This document shows positions 35,796 to 45,160 of a stretch of 64,000 nt of DNA, one piece after another (positions within the stretch are counted from its first letter, which is position 1; every line of letters starts with the position of its first letter). Origin of the DNA: an uncultured Acidobacteriota bacterium (GTDB lineage: Bacteria > Acidobacteriota > Blastocatellia > Pyrinomonadales > Pyrinomonadaceae); NCBI GenBank assembly GCA_937859595.1, contig CALMAH010000013.1, forward strand, positions 124,001-188,000. The letters are read 5' to 3'. The notes under the pieces were generated by a model that worked only from the letters and a program-made list of their open reading frames with translations, was not told where the DNA came from and searched no databases. The position numbers and the translations under genes are program-made.

Positions 35796-37976
35796 ATGAC
35801 AACAGAGGCTAACAATCAGCCTGAAGAGGCAGTAACCGGCGAGTCGCCAAAGGGCAATGAGGCCGAATCAAAAGAACAGACCGCAGCAGCCCCCGTAAGG
35901 GCCGCGTCACCCGCACCCGAAGACGTTCAAACGTCCGGAGAGATCGATTTCGGGGCTATCCTCGAACAGTTCGAACAGGAACAGGTCGTGCATCACGCCG
36001 GTGATCTTGTCGAGGGCAGCGTGGTCGGCGTTTCGGACCGCGGTGTCCTTGTGGACTTTGGCTACAAGAGTGAGGGCGTGATCCCGCCGGAAGAATTTCC
36101 CGGCGGTGTCGAAGGAGTGGTCCAGGTCGGCGACAAGATCGAGGCCATCATCAAAACCATCAGTTCGGGCGATGCTCCACCGATGCTTTCGCGCTCTGAC
36201 GCTCTCAGCCGAAAGGTGTGGAGCGACATCGAGGAGGCGTTTAACAATGATGTCACGGTCCGGGCAAAGGTTGTTGACAAGACAAAGGGCGGGCTGAAGG
36301 TCGATCTTTATGGCATTGAAGCGTTCCTCCCCGGTTCTCAGATCGATTCGCGGCCCATCCGCGGACTTGACACCTACATCGGTGAAGAGGTCGAGGCAAA
36401 GATCATCAAGTTCAGCCGACGCCGAAACAATATCGTCCTTTCGCGAAAGGTGATCACCGACCTCGAGATAAATGAGCAAAAGGCAGAGACACTTGGCAAG
36501 ATCGACGTAGGTTATGTCGTTGAAGGCGTGGTAAAAAACCTCACCGAATATGGTGCGTTTGTTGACGTTGGCGGCATTGACGGACTGCTCCACGTCACTG
36601 ATATGTCATGGGGCCGCATTCAGAACCCAGGCGAATTGTTCAAATCGGGCGACCATGTACAGGTCAAAATACTAAAGCTCGATCGGGAAAAAGAGAAGAT
36701 ATCGCTCGGCTATAAGCAATTGCAGCCCGACCCGTGGTCGACCGTGGTCGAGGTCTATGAGGTCAATTCCAGGATAAAGGGCAAGGTTTCTTCAGTTACT
36801 GATTACGGCATATTCGTGGAGCTTGAGCCGGGGGTTGAGGGGCTTGTCCACGTCTCTGAGATCAGTTGGTCCAAGCGTTCGTCTAATCCCAAGAAACTCT
36901 ATCATCGAGGTGATGAGGTCGAGGTTCAGGTGCTCGGTGTCGATACCGAAGAAAAACGTATCAGCCTCGGTATGAAACAGCTCCAGGACAATCCGTGGGA
37001 TACCGTTGCTGCGCGCTTCCCGGTCGGTTCAAAGATCAGGGGCAAAGTTCGCAACATTACCGATTTCGGAGCTTTTGTTGAGATCGAGGACGGCATTGAC
37101 GGTCTGGTACACGTTTCGGACATCACTTGGGCTAAAAAGCTCAAGCACCCGAAAGAACTCTTGAAGAAAGACCAGGAGGTCGAGGCCATCATCACCCACA
37201 TCGACACCTCCGGCCAGCGCCTTTCCCTTTCGATGAAAGACCTCACACCCAGCGCGTGGGAGAGCTTTATCGCTACCCATAAACCGGGCGACACTGTCCG
37301 GGGCAAAGTTTCGCGTTTCACCAGCTTTGGCGTCTTTGTCGAACTTGGTGAAGGGCTCGAGGGGCTCTGCCATATCTCCGAACTTGCCGAGGAACGGGTC
37401 GAGAAACCCGAAGATATCGTGCAGCTCGGGCAGGAGATGGATTTCAAGATCCTGCGGATCGAAAATGAGGACCAAAAGATCGGCCTTTCTTATCGTGCCG
37501 TCGGCAAAGACGACGAACCGATCGTCGATACCCGGCAATACACAGGTTCCGCTAAGAGCGGGATGGCGTCGCTCGGCGAACTCGCGAAGTTAAAGCTTGG
37601 CAATACCGGGGCTGCCGAAACACCGGAAGAAGAACCTGCTGAAACCTCGAAAAAGGAGCGGCGAAAAGCAAAGAAAGCTGAGTCTGAAGCTGCGGCATCG
37701 GAGGAAGCTCCTGTAGAAGAAGTTAAGGCAGAGGAAGCACCAGTTGAAGAAGCTGCCGCTGAGGAAGTGCCGGCCGAGCCGGCGGCCGAAAGTCCTGCCG
37801 CTGAGGCCGCTGAGGAGTCCACCGAAGAGGCCCCCGCGGCCGAGGCTCCGGTTGAAGAGTCCACAGCAGTAAGTGACGAGACAACGTCGGAAGAGACCTC
37901 AACCGAAACAGAAGAGCAGCCGGATGCTGCTGAAAGTGATGCTCCCGCGGAAGAATCTGAAGAGAAGACCGCATAG
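35796..37976 (+). CDS. rpsA: 30S ribosomal protein bS1
   Basis: bS1 captures and unfolds mRNA on the 30S subunit. The 726-residue protein contains six S1 OB-fold domains (starting near residues 66, 150, 236, 321, 408, 495) with repeated phrases such as VVKNLTEYGAFVDVGGIDGL, KVSSVTDYGIFVELEPGVEG and KVRNITDFGAFVEIEDGIDG. An N-terminal acidic lead of ~55 residues and a C-terminal Glu/Ala/Pro-rich tail of ~130 residues (repeated EEAPVEE) are additions of low complexity. An HU gene follows after 32 bp, as often seen (rpsA-ihfB/hup). Confidence 0.95.
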   Translation: MTTEANNQPEEAVTGESPKGNEAESKEQTAAAPVRAASPAPEDVQTSGEIDFGAILEQFEQEQVVHHAGDLVEGSVVGVSDRGVLVDFGYKSEGVIPPEEFPGGVEGVVQVGDKIEAIIKTISSGDAPPMLSRSDALSRKVWSDIEEAFNNDVTVRAKVVDKTKGGLKVDLYGIEAFLPGSQIDSRPIRGLDTYIGEEVEAKIIKFSRRRNNIVLSRKVITDLEINEQKAETLGKIDVGYVVEGVVKNLTEYGAFVDVGGIDGLLHVTDMSWGRIQNPGELFKSGDHVQVKILKLDREKEKISLGYKQLQPDPWSTVVEVYEVNSRIKGKVSSVTDYGIFVELEPGVEGLVHVSEISWSKRSSNPKKLYHRGDEVEVQVLGVDTEEKRISLGMKQLQDNPWDTVAARFPVGSKIRGKVRNITDFGAFVEIEDGIDGLVHVSDITWAKKLKHPKELLKKDQEVEAIITHIDTSGQRLSLSMKDLTPSAWESFIATHKPGDTVRGKVSRFTSFGVFVELGEGLEGLCHISELAEERVEKPEDIVQLGQEMDFKILRIENEDQKIGLSYRAVGKDDEPIVDTRQYTGSAKSGMASLGELAKLKLGNTGAAETPEEEPAETSKKERRKAKKAESEAAASEEAPVEEVKAEEAPVEEAAAEEVPAEPAAESPAAEAAEESTEEAPAAEAPVEESTAVSDETTSEETSTETEEQPDAAESDAPAEESEEKTA

Positions 37977-37987
37977 CTAGCGGTCTT
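37965..37987 (+). terminator. Stem-loop overlapping the rpsA stop codon
   Basis: An 8-bp stem AAGACCGC / GCGGTCTT with a 7-nt loop spans the rpsA stop and lies 21 bp before the HU start. The T-run is minimal, so it may attenuate or stabilise rather than terminate. Confidence 0.4.
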
Positions 37988-38008
37988 GCCTGATGGGAGA
38001 GACTGATT

Positions 38009-38284
38009 ATGACAAAAGCCGATCTGGTAGAAAAGGTCGCGGTTGAGGCCGATCTGACCAAGAAAGACGCGGAACAACTGGTTGAGATCGTGTTGGAAAG
38101 CATTATCGAGTCGCTCAACGCAGGTGAAAAGATCGAATTGCGCGGGTTTGGCAGCTTTCGCGTCCGCGAACGCAATTCCCGCAAGGGACGCAATCCGAAG
38201 ACGGGCGAGGCCGTCGATATTCCCGCCAAGCGCGTTGCCTATTTCAAGCCGGGCAAGGATCTAAAGGAACTGATCAATTCCTAG
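38009..38284 (+). CDS. HU/IHF-family DNA-binding protein
   Basis: The 91-residue histone-like protein bends DNA and compacts the nucleoid. It has the typical MTKADLVEKVA start, ELRGFGSFRVRERNSRKGRN arm region and NPKTGEAVDIPAKRVAYFKPG with the Pro-containing beta-arm. Length and motifs fit HU; the GRNPKTG sequence is also compatible with IHF-like members. It is preceded by GGGAGA and follows rpsA closely. Confidence 0.95.
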   Translation: MTKADLVEKVAVEADLTKKDAEQLVEIVLESIIESLNAGEKIELRGFGSFRVRERNSRKGRNPKTGEAVDIPAKRVAYFKPGKDLKELINS

Positions 38285-38361
38285 GTGACAGTTCGTTTTT
38301 GAGGTCTCCCGTGTGTAAGCGGTCTTTTGGGTCCTTGTCCTTTGTCTGAATCGCCGGATCC

Positions 38362-40806
38362 CTATTTGTTTGTTGACCGAGCGTCTGCTTTTTTGGGTTC
38401 GGTAGTCCGGTCTATCGCTTCGTCCTCGATCTCTCCACCCTTACTAATGGGAATATCTGCTGGATTCATGTAACGGATGCCGCGCTTGCCGCCGTTGTCT
38501 TCCTCTTCTTCATTTATCTTGAATTGTCCCGACTGCGGCGGCGTGTATCCGGGATAGTCCACCCGCGAATGGTAGATCGCGACTAGCGAACGGATCATCG
38601 ATTCCCTTATCTGAGTTAGTTCCCTTAGCGTTAGGTCACATTCGTCCAGTTGGTCGTCGCTCAGGATCGCATCTATTATCTTCGTGACTATGAACCTTAT
38701 GTTCTCGGGTGTTGGTTCGGCAAGCGAACGGGCGGCTGCCTCGCAGCTGTCGGCGATCATCATTATCGCCGCCTCGCGAAATTGTGGCTTTGGCCCCGGA
38801 TATCTGAAATCGTTCTCCGAGATCTCGTCCGGATCGCGCGCCTCGGCCTGGGCCTTTTTGAGGAAATAATGCAGTGTCCGCGTTCCGTGGTGCTGCGGGA
38901 TAAAATCGATTATCCGCTGCGGCAGTCCCATTTCCCTCGCCAGCTTGGCCCCGTAGGTCACGTGGCTGATTATTATCTTAGCGCTCTGAGAAGGTTTTAG
39001 CCGGTCGTGCGGGTTCTTCCCGAGTTGGTTCTCTACGAAATGTTCCGGCGCGGCCGTTTTTCCTATGTCATGATAGAGAGCTCCAATTCGCGCCAGCAGA
39101 GCATTGCCGCCTACCACCCGACACGCTTCTTCCGCGAGCTGGCCCACCGCATGAGAATGCTGGTTAGTACCGGGAGCCCGCAAAGCCAGTTGACCGAGCA
39201 CGGGTAGGTCCGCGTTTGAAAGTTCAAGCAGCTTGACGTCTGTCAAAACGCCGAAGAGCGTTTCGCACATTGGCAGAAATACGGCCGTTACGGCGGATGT
39301 GATTATGCCGCCGGCCAAACCACAAGCTATCACAAGCAAAATAGTATTAAGTATCAGCGGCTGCTGTGAGAATGCCAATAGCGCGATCGCAATGCCGGCG
39401 CTGGAAAGTCCCACCAACACCCCCGCGAGTGTCACGGTCTGTCGACTTCTGTAGCGGCCGATCCCGTATGCCGCCACGGACGACACGATTATCGCGTAAA
39501 CCACGAATTCCAACGACCGCGGAGCAAGAAAGCCCGCCAGTATCGCCGAGAATATGCCGGTGAAGAGGGCTGTCCTGCGATCTGCCAACAGGGCCATCAG
39601 AAGGCTGCCAAAAGCGAACGGGATCGCGAAAGACCACAGGCTCGCGTCGTTCATCGGGGCCCGTATGTTCTGGGACGCCGTAAATTCTGCCAACCTAAAA
39701 AAGATCGCCATTAGCGTCGTTTGAATAAACACGATAAAGCAGAAGAGAGCGAACGTCTTCTGCTGTGAGAGCGCCAGCCTGGGAACGATCCCGCGATGTT
39801 CGATAAATTTCCACGCTATCCAGAACAACACCGTTATCAGGATCAGCAGCCCGAAAAACCGGTTCAGTTGTCTGGACGACGCGCTGTAGTCGCGAATTGC
39901 CGCCATCTGCAGCATCATCGTTTCGTTCACCGGCTCGCCGACGTCGGCTATCTTCTGGCCGCGTTTCAGAGCGATCGTTACCGGCTCGACAGCTTCGGCG
40001 GCGGTTTTTCGGGCGGCGTCGGTTGCCGAACTGTCGTAGATGAGGCTTGGCTGTATCAATGGGGCTGTAGCCGCGTAAAAGGCTTCCGCCTCTTCTTCCG
40101 ATAGGCTTCTTATCTGCCCGATCCCCTCTTTCAGCCGATTCCTAGCCTCTGATAGGGCCGTCATCATCAGCATCGGTCTCGCGGCCTCTCTGGTCTCCGT
40201 CGGTCGCTGGCGGTCAACTATCTCGATCGACGACCCGAGATAGTTTCGGTCCTGGTCACCGTAAATATCCCCTCCGGAGCTCTCCCTCAAGACCCGCAGC
40301 ACCGAATCTATCTCATTCGCGGTGAATCGGCGTGACGTAAATATCTTGCCGAGTTCCACACCGCCGGTTCCCGTCCATTCGATCACACCATTTCCGTTGT
40401 CATTCTGAGATCCCGCCGCCGGCGCCTTTCGTTGCAAGTCTTCCCACGCGGCCCGAAAGCTCTGGACTGCTTCTTCCTGCCGTTTCGGTTCCACAACAAA
40501 GATAGGCTTTACCGCGGCCATCTCTTTCTTGCGGCGTCGTTCCGTCTCTTCGGTATCTGTGAAGAATATGTCGGCCGGTGAGACGATCGTCTCGCGGGCT
40601 ATCTCACCGACCCGGTAACTGGCTTCGCCGGTGGTTCGCCAAAAAGGGTTGTAGATCAGTAGTGTTGTGACGATGCTGATGAACGCAAAGCCGATCCAGA
40701 ACCGCTGATCGGCCGACACGGCATCATAGGGCTTCCGCAAGATGGTCACCATCTTGTCCTGCAGGCGATCGAGCGCTTTCTTTTCGTCTTTCAGGCGTTT
40801 GCTCAT
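38362..40806 (-). CDS. 7TM-HD phosphodiesterase (PgpH-like, probable c-di-AMP hydrolase)
   Basis: The 814-residue membrane protein has one N-terminal helix, an extracytoplasmic domain (~55-330), seven membrane helices (~350-560) and a C-terminal HD domain with HSHAVGQLAEEA, ALYHDIGKTAAPEHFVENQ and IIDFIPQHHGTRTLHYFLKKA. This 7TMR-HD layout is that of Listeria PgpH, which degrades cyclic di-AMP. HD metal ligands appear intact. Substrate is inferred from family. It ends the transcript behind hflX (9-bp gap). Confidence 0.88.
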   Translation of the reverse strand: MSKRLKDEKKALDRLQDKMVTILRKPYDAVSADQRFWIGFAFISIVTTLLIYNPFWRTTGEASYRVGEIARETIVSPADIFFTDTEETERRRKKEMAAVKPIFVVEPKRQEEAVQSFRAAWEDLQRKAPAAGSQNDNGNGVIEWTGTGGVELGKIFTSRRFTANEIDSVLRVLRESSGGDIYGDQDRNYLGSSIEIVDRQRPTETREAARPMLMMTALSEARNRLKEGIGQIRSLSEEEAEAFYAATAPLIQPSLIYDSSATDAARKTAAEAVEPVTIALKRGQKIADVGEPVNETMMLQMAAIRDYSASSRQLNRFFGLLILITVLFWIAWKFIEHRGIVPRLALSQQKTFALFCFIVFIQTTLMAIFFRLAEFTASQNIRAPMNDASLWSFAIPFAFGSLLMALLADRRTALFTGIFSAILAGFLAPRSLEFVVYAIIVSSVAAYGIGRYRSRQTVTLAGVLVGLSSAGIAIALLAFSQQPLILNTILLVIACGLAGGIITSAVTAVFLPMCETLFGVLTDVKLLELSNADLPVLGQLALRAPGTNQHSHAVGQLAEEACRVVGGNALLARIGALYHDIGKTAAPEHFVENQLGKNPHDRLKPSQSAKIIISHVTYGAKLAREMGLPQRIIDFIPQHHGTRTLHYFLKKAQAEARDPDEISENDFRYPGPKPQFREAAIMMIADSCEAAARSLAEPTPENIRFIVTKIIDAILSDDQLDECDLTLRELTQIRESMIRSLVAIYHSRVDYPGYTPPQSGQFKINEEEEDNGGKRGIRYMNPADIPISKGGEIEDEAIDRTTEPKKADARSTNK

Positions 40807-40815
40807 CTATTGGGG

Positions 40816-42513
40816 TCAGGCGGCCTGGGCAGTTTCCGATCTCATGCCCGCCACGTGATGGGCCATTGCTTCGACCAATGGTGCAAGTGTCTCTTTTTTG
40901 ATAGCTGAAATTGGCACGCATTCCACCGTGTTGTCAAGTGTGGCGTGTTTTATCAAGGCCTCGATGGCGTCCGGTTCCGCAAGATCCGTTTTGTTCAGCA
41001 CGGTCAGTTCGGGTATATCTTTGAGGCCCAGTTCAAGCAAGATCTTCTCAACCGAGCTTATCTGCTTCTCCGCTCTGGGATTGGATGCGTCCACTACATG
41101 CACCAAAAGTCCGCTGTCCGATATCTCTTCGAGCGTCGCCCGGAAAGCCGCTACCAGGTCCTCCGGAAGATCGCGTATGAACCCCACCGTATCGTTGATT
41201 ATCACTTCCTGCTCGAATGGAAGCCGCAGCCTGCGCGACGTAGGATCGAGTGTGGCGAACATCTTTCTTTCCGCGTAAACGTCCGATCGCGTGAGCGCAT
41301 TCAGAAGCGTCGATTTCCCGGCGTTCGTATAGCCCACCAGCGAGATTATCGGTAGATTCTTCTGCAGCCTGTTCTTCCGGCGCTCGTTTCGCTGACGGCT
41401 TAGGCTTTCAACCTGTTTTTCTAACTGATTTATCCTGTCGCGCACACGTCTGCGGTCTGTCTCCAGCTTGGTCTCGCCCGGCCCTCGTCCGCCGATGCCG
41501 CCCGCCAGCCGCGAAAATGCCGAGTTTTGGCCTATCACCAATCGCGGGAGCAAATATCTTAGCTGGGCCAGCTCGACCTGCAGCTTGCCCTCGCGCGACT
41601 GTGCCCGCTGGGCAAAAATATCTAGTATCAATTGCGGCCTGTCAATTACTTTCAATTCCGTAGCCTCCGAAAGCGCCCGCACCTGTGCCGGAGCAAGTTC
41701 CTGATCGAAAACTATCAGATCCGCACCCAGTTGCATCGACCGTATCAAAAGTTCTTCCAGCTTGCCCCGGCCCAGGACCGTTTTCGGGTCTATCTTCGGC
41801 CGCCGTTGGATAAAGCGGTCCACAACCACTACATCCGCCGATGCCGCTAGCTCGGCCAACTCTTCCATCGATTCTTCGGCGTCTTCCGCAGGGCCCGTCG
41901 TGACACCTACAAGTATGGCCCGGTCGCGGGCAGCATGTCGGGTCCGGGAGACCATCCTAACCCTCGCCATTTCCGATTCTAGCGAGGCGATCAGCGAGCC
42001 CGCGTCAACATTCAACTTTGATGGGATCTCCGGTTCGAGAAACTCGTATGGCTCCGCCCCGCCGCCCTTGTTCAGCTTGCCGGCCGAACTCGGAAGCAGG
42101 TGTGCCGAATAGACCAGCCCCGGAAGCCCCGAATCGCGGTCGACTTGTATCACCGACATCAGGTCAAGCCGAAGCAACGCAAGGTCCGTGAGGTCATCCT
42201 GTGTCAGCCGTTCGTTCTGAAGCTGTGTATGGACGCAGCGCAACCCGCGAAAGCGGTCCGCCGAAACACGAGCGCGGCCGAAATCCGGCATTTCGATGCC
42301 CCGTGCGGTGCCGACCATCACGTATTCAACCTGGCCCTTTCTGTTCAGCAGCACGCCGACCTGCCGCCCCGTCTCGTGCGAGATCTCGCACATCTGCCTT
42401 GCAAGCTCCGGAGAAATTATGCTCTCCGCCGGCACGCGGCGCGTTGCCAAGCGTTCGATCCGCTTCAACTGGCTGTGCTTTAAGCCTTTAGTAAATCCGT
42501 GTACGGTGCTTAT
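40816..42513 (-). CDS. hflX: Ribosome-associated GTPase HflX, apparent ATA start
   Basis: HflX splits stalled or inactive 70S ribosomes. It has the N-terminal HflX domain, the RGPGETKLETDRRRVRDRI linker, and the G domain (SLVGYTNAGKSTLLNALT, ATLDPTSRRL, DTVGFIRDLP, NKTDL). The first ATG/GTG/TTG in frame is a TTG at 42466-42468, but the conserved family N-terminus (TKGLKHSQLKRIERL) starts ~9 codons upstream of it. A GGGAGG (42520-42525) stands 6 nt before an in-frame ATA at 42511-42513; a stop codon lies just before that. Translation from ATA would give 565 residues. The start is inferred, the function is secure. Confidence 0.9.
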   Translation of the reverse strand: MSTVHGFTKGLKHSQLKRIERLATRRVPAESIISPELARQMCEISHETGRQVGVLLNRKGQVEYVMVGTARGIEMPDFGRARVSADRFRGLRCVHTQLQNERLTQDDLTDLALLRLDLMSVIQVDRDSGLPGLVYSAHLLPSSAGKLNKGGGAEPYEFLEPEIPSKLNVDAGSLIASLESEMARVRMVSRTRHAARDRAILVGVTTGPAEDAEESMEELAELAASADVVVVDRFIQRRPKIDPKTVLGRGKLEELLIRSMQLGADLIVFDQELAPAQVRALSEATELKVIDRPQLILDIFAQRAQSREGKLQVELAQLRYLLPRLVIGQNSAFSRLAGGIGGRGPGETKLETDRRRVRDRINQLEKQVESLSRQRNERRKNRLQKNLPIISLVGYTNAGKSTLLNALTRSDVYAERKMFATLDPTSRRLRLPFEQEVIINDTVGFIRDLPEDLVAAFRATLEEISDSGLLVHVVDASNPRAEKQISSVEKILLELGLKDIPELTVLNKTDLAEPDAIEALIKHATLDNTVECVPISAIKKETLAPLVEAMAHHVAGMRSETAQAA

Positions 42514-42519
42514 AAATTA

Positions 42520-42525
42520 CCTCCC
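42520..42525 (-). promoter_or_regulatory. Ribosome binding site deciding the hflX start
   Basis: GGGAGG on the minus strand lies 6 nt before the ATA codon and ~52 nt before the first conventional start codon (TTG). It is the only strong Shine-Dalgarno in the leader. Confidence 0.7.
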
Positions 42526-42547
42526 GTAAAACGACGCCTATACGCAC

Positions 42548-42556
42548 ATTATACCA
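42548..42556 (-). promoter_or_regulatory. Extended -10 promoter for hflX
   Basis: The minus strand reads TGGTATAAT, an extended -10 with a perfect TATAAT, ~35 nt before the proposed start codon. No good -35 is seen. Confidence 0.5.
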
Positions 42557-42600
42557 AATCGGCCGCATCCCCTTATTGACCATCTGCCCTCGTGCCGAAC

Positions 42601-43152
42601 CTACGCTCGGTGGCCGGTCCCGTTTTCCATCAGCTTCGAAACCTCTGCGCGGACGAACCCAAGGTCTCGCCCAACCAGTCCGCGGCCAAAAAATGATGCG
42701 TTTGCCGTGATCTCGGCGATCACATTCAGATCCGGGAATGTCTCCGTCGGGTCCCACGATTCGACCAGGTCCGCGAACATCACGTTCAGGCCCCAGAGCG
42801 GCCCAAGATACACGTCAAACGCAAATTTCCTTTCGGCCTGAACATAGAAGTACCGGTTCTTCCTGATCTCGTTGCCTTCGAGATGCTCCAGTTGGGCATA
42901 TTCCGTCTCGTCCAGGAATATCTCCGCTGCGATCTCCGCAATACCGCCATTTTTCCCTTGCCGAACCTGCTGTATCGACCGGATCCATTCCTTTGTTTCC
43001 GGTACCCGGATCGAGCGCAGCCGCAATCCCGTATCGCCTAGATAATTGTCGAAGATCTGGAGGTGCGAACTGGCTCGCGTAAGCGGCTTTGGAAGCCCAT
43101 CGATAATGAACGACCTCTTCTCGTTCGTACGGGTGGTTTTGTTCATTTTCAT
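42601..43152 (-). CDS. CYTH-like domain protein
   Basis: The 183-residue protein reads like a divergent CYTH/triphosphate-tunnel domain: GLRLRSIRVPETKEWIRSIQQ, then alternating charged strands (AEIFLDETEYAQLEHLEG, RYFYVQAERKFAFDVYLGPL) and a late acidic segment. CYTH enzymes act on triphosphates or make cAMP. The usual N-terminal ExExK motif is not evident, so activity is uncertain. It is upstream of hflX on the same strand and divergent from the lipoprotein gene. Confidence 0.6.
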   Translation of the reverse strand: MKMNKTTRTNEKRSFIIDGLPKPLTRASSHLQIFDNYLGDTGLRLRSIRVPETKEWIRSIQQVRQGKNGGIAEIAAEIFLDETEYAQLEHLEGNEIRKNRYFYVQAERKFAFDVYLGPLWGLNVMFADLVESWDPTETFPDLNVIAEITANASFFGRGLVGRDLGFVRAEVSKLMENGTGHRA

Positions 43153-43188
43153 CGAGTTAATTATACTCGTAAGATATCGGAGTAAACT

Positions 43189-43695
43189 ATGAGAATTGGA
43201 CGAAATTGGTTCGCCTTGATCTTTTTGGCCGCGCTGTTCGCTTCAGCATGCGGAGAGGCTACAACTGAAACTGGAAGCGGATCTGCGGACAACGTGAATG
43301 CCGCGACTCCCGAGGCAGCCGGCCCGCTGGCCGCAACAACCCCGACGCCCGCACCGACAGCCAACGATGCACCTACGCTTTCGCCCGTCTTCCGGGCCTA
43401 TTGCGAGGCAATGGAGAAAAAAGACGAAGCGGCGATCAGAAAGGTCTACTCTTCCGACACTATCAAATTCTTTGAGGAAGAGGCCAAGGCGGATAACATA
43501 ACGATGATGGAATATCTCTCAGCCGAACAGGTCTCGACCAAGCTTTGTGAGGCACGCAATGAGGAGATCACCGGAGACACTGCCGTCGCTGAGGTCAGGA
43601 GCACCAGCATGCCAAACGGCTTACGTGTGATATTTGTAAAAGAAGGCGGCGAGTGGAAGCTAACGAACCGAAGCCCTGATATCCCGAAAAAGTAG
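43189..43695 (+). CDS. Lipoprotein with NTF2-like/DUF4878-like domain
   Basis: The 168-residue protein has a lipoprotein signal (ALIFLAALFASAC, Cys21), a Thr/Pro/Ala-rich linker to ~residue 65, then a ~100-residue domain (SPVFRAYCEAMEKKDEAAIR, AVAEVRSTSMPNGLRVIFVK, EGGEWKLTNR). Its end pattern is like NTF2-like or DUF4878 domains. Probably anchored at the periplasmic side of a membrane. Function unknown. Confidence 0.7.
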   Translation: MRIGRNWFALIFLAALFASACGEATTETGSGSADNVNAATPEAAGPLAATTPTPAPTANDAPTLSPVFRAYCEAMEKKDEAAIRKVYSSDTIKFFEEEAKADNITMMEYLSAEQVSTKLCEARNEEITGDTAVAEVRSTSMPNGLRVIFVKEGGEWKLTNRSPDIPKK

Positions 43696-44016
43696 ACCGG
43701 ATCTTGGCCATCATCTGCCGTCCAGCGTGTGCTCAAAGATCGTGTAAGCCTCCTCGGGCGTAACTTCTACACCAGTTGCCCTCGGCACCCTTGCGATGGC
43801 CGGTCGAAATTCAGGCCCTGAGCTGCTAACCGGATCGCAGTCAATTTAACTAGAAAAAGCGGCAAATGTTCTGAATGTGCGGCATTGCCGCAGTACGATC
43901 TTTTTGCATTTTCGTCTGCTAGTCAGTGATATATTACGCGTAAAGTCCGATCATTTTTGGCTGCCGATAGCCGTCTCGCCAATGCGTCGCTACCCTATGC
44001 GTGGTAGATTTATCCT
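43696..44016. other. Intergenic region before rarA, with palindrome and possible gene remnant
   Basis: 321 bp. On the minus strand 43711-43845 is an open frame of 44 codons without a start codon, ending in TGA, whose translation (ATGVEVTPEEAYTIFEHTL) looks protein-like; it could be the tail of a decayed gene. A palindrome (43878-43892) and a possible extended -10 TGATATATT (43927-43935) precede rarA. Confidence 0.35.
43878..43892. promoter_or_regulatory. Palindrome TGCGGCA-T-TGCCGCA upstream of rarA
   Basis: Perfect 7-bp half-sites with a 1-bp centre lie ~125 bp before the rarA start and ~35 bp before the possible -10. An operator is plausible; the regulator is unknown. Confidence 0.35.
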
Positions 44017-45153
44017 GTGGAAAACGCCGAACCGCTTGCAAATCGCATTCGCCCCGCAACTCTCGACGAGGTTGCCGGCCAGCAGCATCTGATCGGGCCG
44101 GGCAAACCGCTTCGCCTGGCGGTCGAGCATGGACATATCTTCTCGTTCGTGTTGTGGGGGACGCCTGGCACCGGCAAAACCACACTCGCACGCATCTACG
44201 CTGCTGCCATAAATGCCGAGTTTTATGAGCTTTCGGCAGTTTCCGCCGGTAAAGATGACATCCGAAAGATCGTCAACCGGCCCGCCGAAGCCGGACGGCC
44301 CCGCCTGCTTTTTCTCGATGAGATCCACCGATTTAATAAAGCGCAGCAGGATTTTCTTTTACCCTATGTCGAGAGCGGCGAACTTGTTCTGATCGGAGCC
44401 ACAACGGAAAATCCAAGCTTTGAGGTCATCCCGGCACTGCTTTCGCGTTTGCGGGTCTTTGTTCTGGAAGAACTGGGCACTGAGGCCATGGCGGAGATAA
44501 TATCGCGAACCGGATTTGACCTGGACGACGAAGCACGCGACTGGCTGATCGAAATGGCAAACGGCGACGCCCGCCAGGCTATAACGATGCTCGAAAATAC
44601 CTCTCGGCTCTACGACCGGATCACGGTCGAGACGCTCCGCGAAACCCTGCAATCAAAATTTCTCCGCTATGACAAAAAAGGCGAAGAGCATTACAACGTC
44701 ATCTCGGCGTTCATAAAATCGATGCGTGCATCAGATCCGGATGCCGCGATCTATTATCTCGCCCGAATGATCGATGCCGGCGAAGACCCTAAGTTCATTG
44801 CCCGGCGGATGGTCATTTTTGCCTCGGAAGACATCGGGCTTGCCCAGCCGACGGCACTGGTGGTCGCGAACGAGGTCTTCCGTGCGGTGGAGGCCATCGG
44901 GTTGCCCGAGTGTGTGCACAACCTTGCGCACGGTGCTGCCTATCTTGCAAATGCCGCCAAGGACCGCTCGGCGACCGAGGCCATCGGAGCCGCCCTCGAT
45001 GACGTTAAACGCTATGGAAATCTCCCAGTGCCGATGAAACTCAGAAATGCCCCTACCCGCCTGATGAAAGAACTCGGCTACGGAAAAGATGATGGCACCA
45101 GCGAGAACCTGCTGCCGGAGAAGCTAAAGAACCGAAAATATTTTGCCAGCTAG
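44017..45153 (+). CDS. rarA: Replication-associated recombination protein RarA (MgsA)
   Basis: RarA is an AAA+ clamp-loader-like ATPase that acts at stalled forks. The 378-residue protein has [20 protein letters not shown], Walker [11 protein letters not shown], Walker [17 protein letters not shown], sensor [11 protein letters not shown], and the C-terminal tetramerisation domain ([34 protein letters not shown]). It is shorter than the ~440-residue norm: the stretch after LMKELGYGK lacks the usual YKYAH..GHF segment before [11 protein letters not shown]. The start codon is GTG. It converges on the next gene with a 7-bp gap. Confidence 0.95.
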   Translation: MENAEPLANRIRPATLDEVAGQQHLIGPGKPLRLAVEHGHIFSFVLWGTPGTGKTTLARIYAAAINAEFYELSAVSAGKDDIRKIVNRPAEAGRPRLLFLDEIHRFNKAQQDFLLPYVESGELVLIGATTENPSFEVIPALLSRLRVFVLEELGTEAMAEIISRTGFDLDDEARDWLIEMANGDARQAITMLENTSRLYDRITVETLRETLQSKFLRYDKKGEEHYNVISAFIKSMRASDPDAAIYYLARMIDAGEDPKFIARRMVIFASEDIGLAQPTALVVANEVFRAVEAIGLPECVHNLAHGAAYLANAAKDRSATEAIGAALDDVKRYGNLPVPMKLRNAPTRLMKELGYGKDDGTSENLLPEKLKNRKYFAS

Positions 45154-45160
45154 ATCTCGC

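Noticed and set aside
37620..37973. Acidic repeat tail of bS1 as another tandem DNA repeat
   Set aside because: The repetition is at the amino-acid level (Glu-Ala-Pro-Val) with mixed codons and no fixed 7-bp period. Such tails are common in bS1.
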